Below are positions 8,401-13,968 of a stretch of 37,192 nt of DNA, one piece after another. The first letter of the stretch is position 1. Each line of letters begins with the position of its first letter. The notes beneath the pieces are model-generated. The model was not told the DNA's origin. It ran no database searches and saw nothing but the letters and a program-made list of their open reading frames with translations. Source of the DNA: JBGPHT01 sp041484525 (GTDB lineage Bacteria; Acidobacteriota; Terriglobia; Bryobacterales; Bryobacteraceae). The stretch is taken from NCBI GenBank assembly GCA_041484525.1, contig JBGPHT010000066.1, positions 1-37,192 of the forward strand, written 5' to 3'. A program made the position numbers and the translations under genes.

Positions 8401-8679
8401 GTAGCAGGTCACATAAAGGAAGCGGCCGGAGCGGGAGAGGGCGACCGCGAGCGGGGTCTTTTCGGTCTGGATGATGTTGGTCTGGCGCGGGGGGGTGGTG
8501 GTTGTACTGTAGACCTCGACCTGGTTGGACGCGGTACTGACTACGTAGATCCGGCGCCGGGCTTCATCCACCGCCAGGTCGGCCAGCGGCTGCGCATGCG
8601 CCACCACTGTCCCGAAAGTGGCGCCCAGCGATGGTAAAGCACTGAGCAGACAGACGGCGAGGGCCCGGGAGACTGGCAT
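5467..8679 (-). CDS. Secreted beta-propeller protein with C-terminal TIGR03437 domain
   Basis: A 1070-residue exported protein. A signal peptide (about 1-30, ending TVVAHAQ) is followed by repeats typical of YVTN/NHL-like beta-propeller blades: EARRRIYVVSTASNQVEVYS, GRFLYVTCYDASSLNIIDL, QRLYIANPGLNRVEVFD and NTLYVANSGGENISVVDL. The last 230 residues are a TIGR03437 domain, running from GVVNTANYQSGVAPGGLISI through GRNLA, TQVNAQIPP and MYATGLGV to GVYQINCRVP. TIGR03437 is an expanded domain of unknown function in Solibacter-type acidobacteria, usually at the C-terminus of large secreted proteins. I start it at the ATG at 8679, where the signal peptide begins; the frame is open to 8787. A TATAGT box lies just upstream and there is no Shine-Dalgarno sequence. 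A cell-surface role is inferred. Confidence 0.87.
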   Translation of the reverse strand: MPVSRALAVCLLSALPSLGATFGTVVAHAQPLADLAVDEARRRIYVVSTASNQVEVYSTTTTPPRQTNIIQTEKTPLAVALSRSGRFLYVTCYDASSLNIIDLNSATFSSRSVTLAAKPQGVAVGFDEKVLISTIGTGTGASVLITFDPNAEASRALQSVIIAPPAPTAPQLPPPNGIMYLAGHSRLVASQNGRLIIGVNEQAATRAVFVYDAAANTVLASRTIAAISPILAVSPDGSKFLSGPLLFETSTLLVLAQQSAVNSPFVFAAGVNFNVQTTQGGAVFAPDGSTLLAAYNTVPVQSPAAASNTSQLLVNSPDNLLIQLGLKLPENLGGKMAITSDGATIYAISQSGFMVIPIGTLRNTATAIALPDQNVALLAFDQCGVTASQNTAVVPVRSVTGARITPTAQVLATTATSATVRITSRTYGGDVTAAISAAAQRTLGTATPDQILIQATEAINVIPNVRVFQNNRNTEQRGTILPLDTGATNSGLTDMLADTARQRLYIANPGLNRVEVFDMQRKQFLAPIVVGQLPRSLAFGQDNNTLYVANSGGENISVVDLALGTVSGRVRFPPIPFNANFALITPSIIASSQRGPQVLMSDGTLWRIVGDTLTPRVLNTNVFGTARNLPAPQTVAATPDGSFVLLLGGTGSAFLYSAADDDFVSSRQVIPAPIQGYYGAIAAGPNGQYYLAGDQVLNQALTSIGSSTGTGAVPGGGGLPTPGGPTTTGRPVYAVAAAGAQSFVRFSVPQRANAAAAVTDSGLVEVVDAASLRTTASGTALEGPLTIVTGTARVNVSGRMMALDPAGTTAYVITASGLSMIPLDSTTSAQTTPVVPANGVVNTANYQSGVAPGGLISIFGRNLATNAGASGTPLPTLLGGACVTLNGAPIPLLATAGTQVNAQIPPTVAAGRFPLVVHSVASQGASAGVTVTVAKYAPAVFVDSEGPMIYHRDGTRVDRANPAKRDEPLTMYATGLGVTTGGRVTAGQPSPSSPLAVTAPVHLYFGNPLIKEAAIIVDWSGLLPGYIGVYQINCRVPGAHIKGDNLPITLRIGGVDSPTTGPTAATIYVQ

Positions 8680-8689
8680 CGGAGTAACC

Positions 8690-8695
8690 ACTATA
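8690..8695 (-). promoter_or_regulatory. -10 box upstream of the TIGR03437 gene
   Basis: Reads TATAGT on the minus strand. Standard spacing gives a start near 8683, a 4-nt leader before the ATG at 8679. No -35 box is evident. Confidence 0.4.
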
Positions 8696-8832
8696 ACCCA
8701 CGGAAGGCCCCGAAGTTGTGGCAGGGTATCGCCGGTCCTTGGGGGGGCGAAATCCCTGAGAAGTAGCCCTAAAGTGCCAGTGTACAACCGTACTTGAGGC
8801 GGGAGATCCCGGGTCGCGCTTACTTTCGAGAG

Positions 8833-8841
8833 TGATATAAT
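8833..8841 (+). promoter_or_regulatory. Extended -10 promoter (TGATATAAT)
   Basis: A perfect TATAAT with the TG of an extended -10 element one base before it. Transcription would start near 8848, giving a leader of about 120 nt before the glucosaminidase-like gene. The leader holds a 7-bp hairpin (CGGGAGC at 8874-8880 paired with GCTCCCG at 8887-8893, loop CACCAC). No clear -35 box. Confidence 0.55.
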
Positions 8842-8968
8842 CGCTGCTTATGTCAATTCCATAACCGCCCCTTCGGGAGCCACCACGCTCCCGTGCCGCC
8901 CCTGGCTGCCCGCCATTCCCCATGGCGTTTCACAGGTAGCCCAAGTGCTTCAAAATCAGGAGGTTCGG

Positions 8969-9445
8969 ATGATGAAACTATTCACTGGAAGTCTCGTCGT
9001 TTTCGCAGGAGTGGTGTCGGCCCCCATAACCGTATCGACCAAACCGGCGCAGAAGGCGCCGGCCGCCGACTATCGCAACGATCCCCGGTCCCAGGCCCTA
9101 CGCAGGTTTTTTCAGAAGACGGATTGCCCCGCCCAACATTATTCGGATGTGTTCCTGCAAGCGGCGGACGACAACGATCTCGACTGGCGTCTGCTGCCCA
9201 GCCTTTCCTTTATAGAATCGACGGGCGGCAAGGCGGCGCGCGGCAACAACCTCTTTGGCTGGGATTCAGGCCGCGCGGAATTTCCCACTCCCATCGCGGG
9301 AATCCACCACGTTGGATATTTTCTCTCCCACTCGTACCTCTACAAAGACAAAGATCTGGATACCGTCCTCGCGACGTACAATCCCAACGCCGATTATGGC
9401 GACAAGGTGAAATCCGTCATGCGGCAGATTGCACCCGCCGAGTGA
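8969..9445 (+). CDS. Secreted glucosaminidase/lysozyme-fold protein
   Basis: A protein of about 158 residues with an N-terminal signal peptide (MMKLFTGSLVVFAGVVSA) and a small lysozyme-like domain. Its pattern LLPSLSFIESTGGKA, NNLFGW, then IAGIHHVGYFLS and LATYNP resembles the glucosaminidase/transglycosylase superfamily, with Glu in FIES as the likely catalytic acid. It probably cuts peptidoglycan in the periplasm. AGGAGG at 8958-8963 supports starting at the ATG at 8969 or the next ATG at 8972, rather than at a GTG at 8945. It is about the minimum size for such a fold, without cell-wall-binding domains. The neighbouring rpsA block is separate. Confidence 0.75.
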   Translation: MMKLFTGSLVVFAGVVSAPITVSTKPAQKAPAADYRNDPRSQALRRFFQKTDCPAQHYSDVFLQAADDNDLDWRLLPSLSFIESTGGKAARGNNLFGWDSGRAEFPTPIAGIHHVGYFLSHSYLYKDKDLDTVLATYNPNADYGDKVKSVMRQIAPAE

Positions 9446-9458
9446 TCCACAATAGGAT

Positions 9459-9608
9459 CTATTCGAGGAACCTGACGCCTAAGTAAAGGCCGCCGAATAC
9501 TACGAGCGAAATGACCGTCACCAGCGCCCAGCGGATAACCCGCTGCTCGGTGCTGGTGCCTTCTTTCTTCTCATCCGCCCTGATTTGATCCGCGAGGCTG
9601 TCAAACAT
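9459..9608 (-). CDS. 49-residue single-pass membrane protein
   Basis: A short gene encoding MFDSLADQIRADEKKEG and onwards. It has a charged, helical N-terminal part with many Asp, Glu and Lys residues, then one membrane helix (about 25-46, containing VTVISLVVFGGLYLGV) and a short RFLE end. GGGAGG lies 6 nt upstream of the ATG, and a good promoter candidate (TTGCTA - 17 - TACAAT) lies 52 nt further up, so it looks like a genuine gene despite its size. I do not know its function. It is divergent from rpsA, and I have the impression that similar small proteins sit at this place in other acidobacteria, which I could not check. Confidence 0.72.
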   Translation of the reverse strand: MFDSLADQIRADEKKEGTSTEQRVIRWALVTVISLVVFGGLYLGVRFLE

Positions 9609-9666
9609 ACAAGACCTCCCTGCATAATGCCGTTATGAAGTGGCGGATTTCGGACTTGTTAGCCTG

Positions 9667-9695
9667 ATTGTATGCCTGCTTGAGAACCGTAGCAA
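9667..9695 (-). promoter_or_regulatory. Promoter candidate of the 49-residue membrane protein gene
   Basis: On the minus strand, TTGCTA (9695-9690) and TACAAT (9672-9667) with a 17-nt spacer. Start predicted near 9660, leaving a leader of about 52 nt with a good ribosome binding site. Confidence 0.5.
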
Positions 9696-9792
9696 GTTCT
9701 ATTCTGTACGTCTCGCGGGCTCGAGGGATACGGCGCAGGCTCGTTCGCCCGCGCGGTGCAGGTGAAAAGCGCCATCCAGTCGTTTTGGGGCG

Positions 9793-9822
9793 TTGACAAC
9801 CTTTCCCAAGTCGGCGTATATT
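9793..9822 (+). promoter_or_regulatory. Promoter of rpsA (TTGACA - 18 - TATATT)
   Basis: A consensus TTGACA (9793-9798) and TATATT (9817-9822) separated by 18 nt, the strongest sigma-70-type promoter in the window. Start predicted near 9829, so the rpsA message would have a leader of about 157 nt. The gene-free stretch 9609-9985 holds this promoter, the opposite-strand one at 9667-9695, and a small upstream frame at 9888-9986. Confidence 0.7.
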
Positions 9823-9887
9823 TGCTAACATACTGATCTCTCAGTGGTTGCTGGTATAGGCGCATGATCTCGTCCAGAATCGTAATT

Positions 9888-9986
9888 ATGGAGTCCGGAG
9901 CGCGCCTGTTCCTGCTCGCTTGCAGCCTGCCGCATCGCTTCCAGACTTCGCAGCCATCGACGAATCAGGCAACGGCGGAGGCTTAA
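9888..9986 (+). other. Possible 32-codon upstream open frame in the rpsA leader
   Basis: An ATG at 9888 opens a 32-codon frame that ends in TAA at 9984-9986, overlapping the rpsA ATG as TAATG. There is no good ribosome binding site before it, and open frames of this size are common in G+C-rich DNA, so translation is doubtful. If it is translated, it would couple leader translation to rpsA. Confidence 0.25.
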
Positions 9987-11704
9987 TGGCCGAGGACCTC
10001 AACAACGGGCAAGTGGACCAGGCGGGTCCCGAGAACTACGAGAATCTTCTCGAAGATTACAGCCACTTCGCCCCACCGGCCGCCGACGAGGTGCTGCAAG
10101 GCACCGTGCTGAGCATCACCGGCAAAGACGTCATCATCGATTTCGGATACAAGTCGGAAGGCATCGTCCCGATCGAGCAGTTTCAGAATGCGGCGGGAGA
10201 GGTCACCGTGCAGCGCGGCGACGCGGTCGACGTGATGATCGACCACGGCGGCGAGCAGCCCGAGGGCTACGTGCTGCTGTCGCACACACGCGCCGCACGG
10301 CTGCGCATCTGGGACAACCTCGACAAGGCTTTCCAGGAGCAGCTCATCATTTCGGGGCGCGTGCTGGGCCGGGTCAAAGGCGGCCTCGCGGTGGATGTCG
10401 GAATCAAGGCGTTCATGCCCGGCTCGCAGGCCGATCCGCGGCCGGTCCACAATCTGGATTCGCTGGTAGGGCAGGACATTCCGGTCAAGATCATCAAGCT
10501 CAACCGGCGGCGCGGCAACGTGGTGGTTTCGCGCAAGCTCGCCGTGGAAGAAGAGATCAACGTCCGAAAAGGCGCCACGCTCGAACATCTGGAAGAGGGC
10601 GCGGTGGTCACGGGAACGGTCAAGAACCTGACGGACTACGGCGCTTTCATCGACCTGGGCGGGATCGACGGCCTGCTGCACGTTACCGACATGTCGTACG
10701 GCCGCGTGAGCCATCCGTCGGAACTGCTGCACGTGGGCGAGGACGTCACCGTGCGGGTGCTGAAGTTCGATCGCTCGAAGGAGCGGGTTTCGCTCGGCAT
10801 CAAGCAACTCGAGCCGGACCCCTGGGATACGGTTACGGAGCGCTACCCGGTGAACGGCCGCGTAATCGGACGCGTGGTGAACGTGACGGATTACGGCGCT
10901 TTCGTGGAACTGGAGGCGGGCGTGGAAGGCCTGATCCACATCAGCGAGATGACGTGGTCGCGGCGCATGAAGCATCCGTCCAAAGTGGTGAAGCCGAGCG
11001 ATCAGGTGGAAGCGGTGATTCTCGAGGTGCACCCCAAGGATCGGCGGATTTCGCTGGGCTTGAAGCAGCTCGAACCGAACCCGTGGAGCACCATCGACAG
11101 CCGCTACAGCGTGGGGTCGGTGGTCGAGGGGCGCGTCCGGAACATGACGGATTTCGGCGCTTTCATCGAGATCGAAGAAGGCATCGACGGTTTGGTCCAC
11201 GTATCGGATCTTTCCTGGACGAAGCGCGTGAAGCACCCCTCCGAGGTCCTCAAGAAGGGGCAGGTGGTGCAGGCCGTGATCCTCAATATAGACTCCTCCT
11301 CGCACCGGCTTTCGCTCGGCATCAAGCAGCTCCAGCCGGACGCCTGGGAGAGTTATTTCCAGACCCACCAGGTGGGCGATACGGTGCATGGGCGGGTTTG
11401 CCGGCTGGCCAGTTTCGGCGCCTTCGTCGAGCTGGCGGAAGGTGTCGAAGGCCTGTGCCATTTCTCCGAGGTGCCGGGGCATTCGGGGAGGCGCGGGGCG
11501 GAAGAGCCGCCGGTGGGAGTGGGGCAGGAGTTTGATTTCAAGATTATCAAGATGAGTGAAGCCGAGAAGAAGATCGGCCTCAGCTTGCGGGCGGTGGCGG
11601 ACGATGAGGAGAAGACCCGCCTGGTGGACTATCAACGGCAGGCGGCGGCCGCGACCACCACAATTGAAGAGGTGATGAGCCTAAAGGATCGCAATCTCGA
11701 ATAA
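9986..11704 (+). CDS. rpsA: 30S ribosomal protein S1
   Basis: A 572-residue protein with six S1 RNA-binding domains. The first two (about 35-105 and 120-190) are the diverged ribosome-binding ones. The next four (about 205-275, 292-362, 378-450 and 465-540) carry the typical DYGAFIDL, DYGAFVEL, DFGAFIEI and SFGAFVEL cores and the HPSE or HPSK segment in domains 3-5. S1 binds the 30S subunit and mRNA and helps start translation on weakly structured or poorly led mRNAs. I start it at the ATG at 9986, preceded by GGAGG at 9977-9981; an upstream in-frame GTG at 9920 is less likely. The length is close to that of E. coli S1 (557). It is followed by an HU/IHF-type gene, as in many bacteria where ihfB follows rpsA. 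Confidence 0.97.
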   Translation: MAEDLNNGQVDQAGPENYENLLEDYSHFAPPAADEVLQGTVLSITGKDVIIDFGYKSEGIVPIEQFQNAAGEVTVQRGDAVDVMIDHGGEQPEGYVLLSHTRAARLRIWDNLDKAFQEQLIISGRVLGRVKGGLAVDVGIKAFMPGSQADPRPVHNLDSLVGQDIPVKIIKLNRRRGNVVVSRKLAVEEEINVRKGATLEHLEEGAVVTGTVKNLTDYGAFIDLGGIDGLLHVTDMSYGRVSHPSELLHVGEDVTVRVLKFDRSKERVSLGIKQLEPDPWDTVTERYPVNGRVIGRVVNVTDYGAFVELEAGVEGLIHISEMTWSRRMKHPSKVVKPSDQVEAVILEVHPKDRRISLGLKQLEPNPWSTIDSRYSVGSVVEGRVRNMTDFGAFIEIEEGIDGLVHVSDLSWTKRVKHPSEVLKKGQVVQAVILNIDSSSHRLSLGIKQLQPDAWESYFQTHQVGDTVHGRVCRLASFGAFVELAEGVEGLCHFSEVPGHSGRRGAEEPPVGVGQEFDFKIIKMSEAEKKIGLSLRAVADDEEKTRLVDYQRQAAAATTTIEEVMSLKDRNLE

Positions 11705-11705
11705 C

Positions 11706-11734
11706 TTGCAATTTCTTTGTATTCACGAGATACT
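11706..11734 (+). promoter_or_regulatory. Possible promoter of the HU/IHF-family gene
   Basis: TTGCAA and GATACT with a 17-nt spacer, immediately after the rpsA stop codon. Both hexamers match four of six consensus bases. It would give a separate transcript of about 50 nt leader, besides read-through from rpsA. Confidence 0.35.
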
Positions 11735-11788
11735 GCGGATTCCAAGGCACGAAGGCCCACCCAGGCGGAGAACACCCAGGAGAGAGAA

Positions 11789-12124
11789 ATGACGAAGGCC
11801 GATCTGATTGAAGAAGTCTCCCGTGTGGTCGAAATGACCCGGAAAGAATCCGAGGTCATTGTGGAGGCGATTTTCGACAGCATCGTGAAGTCCCTGCGCT
11901 CGGGCGACAAGATTGAAATCCGCGGATTCGGCAGCTTCCGCACGCGTCAGCGACAGCCCCGCATCGGCCGCAACCCGAAGACCGGCGCCCGCGTGGAAGT
12001 GCCCGCCAAGAAGATTCCGTATTTCAAACCCAGCAAGGAACTGAAGGACGTGGTGAACAATTCGAACACGCCCGTGCCTCCGGCTGGCCCCGCGTCCACC
12101 CCCGAGCAGGTTCCCAACCCGTAG
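11789..12124 (+). CDS. HU/IHF-family DNA-bending protein
   Basis: A 111-residue histone-like protein. Residues 1-90 match the HU/IHF fold: MTKADLIEEVS, then EAIFDSIVKSLRSGDKIEIR and GFGSFRTRQRQPRIGRNPKT, the latter including the beta-arm that inserts into the minor groove. It ends with VPAKKIPYFKPSKELKD. The last 20 residues form a Pro/Ser/Asn tail that HU and IHF normally lack. The position right after rpsA favours an IHF-beta-like ancestry, but HU cannot be excluded by eye. The start is fixed by AGGAGAG at 11778-11784, 4 nt before the ATG. It likely bends chromosomal DNA and shapes the nucleoid. Confidence 0.92.
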   Translation: MTKADLIEEVSRVVEMTRKESEVIVEAIFDSIVKSLRSGDKIEIRGFGSFRTRQRQPRIGRNPKTGARVEVPAKKIPYFKPSKELKDVVNNSNTPVPPAGPASTPEQVPNP

Positions 12125-12145
12125 TTCGATCCGTCCCGAAATAGC

Positions 12146-12631
12146 ATGGACTATCTCTGGACCCCCTGGCGCTACCAGTACATGACGAAAGCGGGGGAGC
12201 CGGGGGAATGTGTCTTCTGCGCCGCCGCGCGCTCCGAAGACGACCGGGCGCCGTTAGTGGTGCACCGGGGCGCGCACAATTTCGTCATCCTCAACCGTTA
12301 CCCTTACACCAGCGGGCACATCATGGTGGTGCCGTACGCCCACGTATCCACGCTCGAAGCGCTGGCGGACGAGGCGCTGGTGGAATTGATCCGCCTGGCG
12401 CGCGAGAGCGAAAAGCATCTGCGCGCGATCTACCGGCCCGGAGGATTGAACCTCGGCATGAACATCGGCGAGGCCGCCGGCGCGGGGATCGCTTCGCATA
12501 TCCACCTGCACGTCCTGCCGCGCTGGACCGGGGACACGAACTTCATGACCACGGTGGGAGAAACGCGCGTGCTGCCCGAGGAATTGGAAGTGACGTGGCA
12601 GCGGCTGCGGCAGGCGTGGGGCGGCAATTAG
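12146..12631 (+). CDS. HIT-family nucleotide hydrolase/phosphorylase
   Basis: A 161-residue protein with the histidine-triad motif H118-I-H-L-H122-V (HIHLHVLPRW), whose middle His (H120) forms the nucleotidyl intermediate, and the upstream pair VILNRYPYTSGHIMVVPYAH. The N-terminus has MDYLWTPWRYQYM and a CVFC pair (C22, C25), a layout seen in HIT proteins related to diadenosine tetraphosphate (Ap4A) phosphorylases. Substrates are usually dinucleoside polyphosphates or nucleoside phosphoramidates. It lies 21 nt after the HU/IHF gene on the same strand, so it may share its transcript; no Shine-Dalgarno sequence is visible. All three His residues are present. Confidence 0.92.
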   Translation: MDYLWTPWRYQYMTKAGEPGECVFCAAARSEDDRAPLVVHRGAHNFVILNRYPYTSGHIMVVPYAHVSTLEALADEALVELIRLARESEKHLRAIYRPGGLNLGMNIGEAAGAGIASHIHLHVLPRWTGDTNFMTTVGETRVLPEELEVTWQRLRQAWGGN

Positions 12632-12656
12632 CGCGAAGCAACCGACACATAATCCG

Positions 12657-12665
12657 TGCTACACT
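12657..12665 (+). promoter_or_regulatory. Extended -10 promoter, predicted leaderless (vapB)
   Basis: TG-C-TACACT. The hexamer 12660-12665 ends 7 nt before the GTG at 12672, so transcription should start on the first base of the vapB start codon. The same nine bases (TGCTACACT) recur at 31011-31019. Confidence 0.5.
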
Positions 12666-12671
12666 GGTCCT

Positions 12672-12905
12672 GTGCAGAAAAACCTCACCTTGACCCTGGA
12701 TGAGAACCTTCTTCGCGCGGCGCGAAAGGTGGCACTCGACCGGAATTCGTCTGTGAATCAACTCGTCCGCGAGTATCTGGATCGCCTGGTCCGGGAACAA
12801 GACCAGCGCGCCAACGCCATGGCCAACCTCGAGGAAATATTCCAGACTACGCACGTACGGGTTGGGCGGCGCAACTGGACGCGTGAAGACCTGCATGAGC
12901 GCTGA
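12672..12905 (+). CDS. vapB: VapB-type antitoxin
   Basis: A 77-residue protein beginning with a GTG. Its first 45 residues (MQKNLTLTLDENLLRAARKV and onwards, including SSVNQLVREYLDRLV) have the ribbon-helix-helix pattern of VapB-like antitoxins that bind operator DNA as dimers. The C-terminal 30 residues, including RVGRRNWTREDLHER, would wrap the partner toxin. The downstream PIN toxin gene overlaps it by 11 nt, which fits coupled translation. There is no Shine-Dalgarno sequence, but an extended -10 box is placed so that the GTG is the first transcribed codon. The GTG start is the only one that gives a complete ribbon. Confidence 0.85.
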   Translation: MQKNLTLTLDENLLRAARKVALDRNSSVNQLVREYLDRLVREQDQRANAMANLEEIFQTTHVRVGRRNWTREDLHER

Positions 12906-13344
12906 CTCGCTACTTCCATCGTTCGTCGACACCAACATCCTGGTCTATGCTTTAGCCGCCGACGATTCGAAGCGGGCACCGATCGCTCAGCAACTGCTGC
13001 GCGATTTGATGCAGGCGCAGATGTTCCACACCAGCACCCAAGTACTGCAGGAGCTGTTCGTCACGCTCACCCGCAAAGTGCGGCCCCCGCTGGCGCCTGT
13101 TCAGGCCCTTCGGTATCTGGATCAGCTCGCATCGTGGCCGATTGCGGTCCTGGACTATGGCGCGGTTCGCGGTGCAGTCGAACTTTCGTCCAGTCAGAGC
13201 ATTTCCTTCTGGGATGCGCTGGCGATCGTCGCTGCGTCGCGTTTGGGAGTCAAGCGGCTCTACACGGAAGATCTGCAACACGGCCAGAAAATCCTGGCTG
13301 TCGAAATAGTCAATCCGTTTCGCGCGGCGGGCAAGAAGTCGTGA
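12895..13344 (+). CDS. vapC: VapC-type PIN-domain toxin
   Basis: A 149-residue PIN-domain ribonuclease. All four acidic metal-binding residues are in place: Asp12 (FVDTNILVYA), Glu53 (QVLQELFVTL), Asp107 (SFWDALAIVAA) and Asp126 (LYTEDLQHG). VapC toxins cut tRNA or rRNA and are held off by VapB. The ATG at 12895 overlaps the antitoxin by 11 nt; a start at 12862 would add residues before the first strand that the family lacks. The set looks complete and active. Which RNA it cuts cannot be told from sequence. Confidence 0.9.
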   Translation: MSADSLLPSFVDTNILVYALAADDSKRAPIAQQLLRDLMQAQMFHTSTQVLQELFVTLTRKVRPPLAPVQALRYLDQLASWPIAVLDYGAVRGAVELSSSQSISFWDALAIVAASRLGVKRLYTEDLQHGQKILAVEIVNPFRAAGKKS

Positions 13345-13369
13345 CGTTTTGAACGCATTCAGTTTTCTC

Positions 13370-13398
13370 TTGACAGCCGCTCCTTTCTGCCCTACTCT
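13370..13398 (+). promoter_or_regulatory. Promoter in front of the palindromic operator
   Basis: Consensus TTGACA (13370-13375), 17-nt spacer, then TACTCT (13393-13398). The predicted start, near 13405, lies inside the 22-bp palindrome that begins at 13399. Confidence 0.6.
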
Positions 13399-13420
13399 CA
13401 AATTGAACATGTTCAATTTG
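13399..13420 (+). promoter_or_regulatory. 22-bp perfect palindrome, likely repressor operator
   Basis: A perfect inverted repeat with 11-bp halves; the core is TTGAACATGTTCAA (13403-13416), extended by CAAA on the left and TTTG on the right. It begins at the base after the -10 box and ends at the ribosome binding site of the next gene. Such placement suits a homodimeric repressor, for example of the TetR type, that blocks RNA polymerase. No regulator gene is present in the window. Confidence 0.65.
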
Positions 13421-13428
13421 GAGGGACT

Positions 13429-13839
13429 ATGTACATCGTGGCCACCTACCTCGCGTATCTGGCGATCGGTCTCGGCGTGACTGTCTGGGCCGCCGGCATC
13501 CTGCACCGCCACGGCCGCGCATTTCTGGAGGACGCGTTTCAGGGCGATGCCGGGATGGCGGATTCGGTCAACCGCCTGCTCGTCGCCGGCTTCTACCTGA
13601 TCGACGTCGGGTACGTGGCGCTGGCTCTCGGGACCGCACGCACACCGGGCGGGATGCGGGAGGCGATTGAGCTGCTTTGCGACAAGATCGGCGTGGTGCT
13701 GCTGGTGCTCGGCATCATGCACTTCGTGAATCTCTACATCTTCAGCCAGATCCGGAAGCGTGGCCGCGAGCGTCCGCGCATCACGCCCGCCGCCGGCTGG
13801 GGACCGGCTGGGACGCCTGTCGGGAAAGTGCTCGAGTAA
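13429..13839 (+). CDS. Small polytopic membrane protein with repeat-derived C-terminus
   Basis: A 136-residue protein with about three membrane segments (about 3-25, 55-75 and 85-108) separated by ILHRHGRAFLEDAF and DSVNRLLVAGFYLIDVGY. I do not recognise a function; similar short membrane proteins are annotated as hypothetical. The start is well supported by GGAGG at 13420-13424. Expression is probably controlled through the palindrome between promoter and ribosome binding site. The last nine codons including the stop (13813-13839) fall within a 34-bp sequence that recurs at 13921-13954, so the natural C-terminus seems to have been replaced by an inserted repeat. It probably lies in the same transcript as the epimerase gene 130 bp downstream. 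Confidence 0.75.
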   Translation: MYIVATYLAYLAIGLGVTVWAAGILHRHGRAFLEDAFQGDAGMADSVNRLLVAGFYLIDVGYVALALGTARTPGGMREAIELLCDKIGVVLLVLGIMHFVNLYIFSQIRKRGRERPRITPAAGWGPAGTPVGKVLE

Positions 13840-13844
13840 TGGCT
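13811..13844 (+). repeat. 34-bp direct repeat, copy A
   Basis: Matches 13921-13954 at 31 of 34 positions, starting exactly 110 bp apart, and contains GTCGGGAAAGTGCTCGAGTA. It is preceded by a near-tandem duplication (CCGGCTGGGGA at 13793-13803, CCGGCTGGGA at 13804-13813). It supplies the stop codon of the membrane protein gene. Confidence 0.75.
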
Positions 13845-13856
13845 ATCTTGAGCCCA

Positions 13857-13912
13857 CCCCAACAACGTGGACGGAAGACCGCGAGCCGACGCGCCCCCGC
13901 AGACTGTTGGGG
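13857..13912. repeat. Inverted repeat between the two 34-bp copies
   Basis: CCCCAACA (13857-13864) and TGTTGGGG (13905-13912) form an 8-bp inverted repeat with a 40-bp spacer. With the flanking direct repeats it suggests a small mobile or REP-like intergenic element. Confidence 0.5.
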
Positions 13913-13920
13913 CTCCGCAG

Positions 13921-13954
13921 GCACGCTTGTCGGGAAAGTGCTCGAGTAACGGCT
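13921..13954 (+). repeat. 34-bp direct repeat, copy B
   Basis: Second copy of the repeat at 13811-13844. It is flanked on both sides by GGCTCCGCAGG (13911-13921 and 13951-13961), a 40-bp period, and ends just before the ribosome binding site of the epimerase-like gene. Confidence 0.75.
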
Positions 13955-13968
13955 CCGCAGGAGGCAGC

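Noticed and set aside
9983..11635. 550-codon open frame on the minus strand
   Set aside because: Antisense to rpsA throughout; composition typical of a shadow frame.
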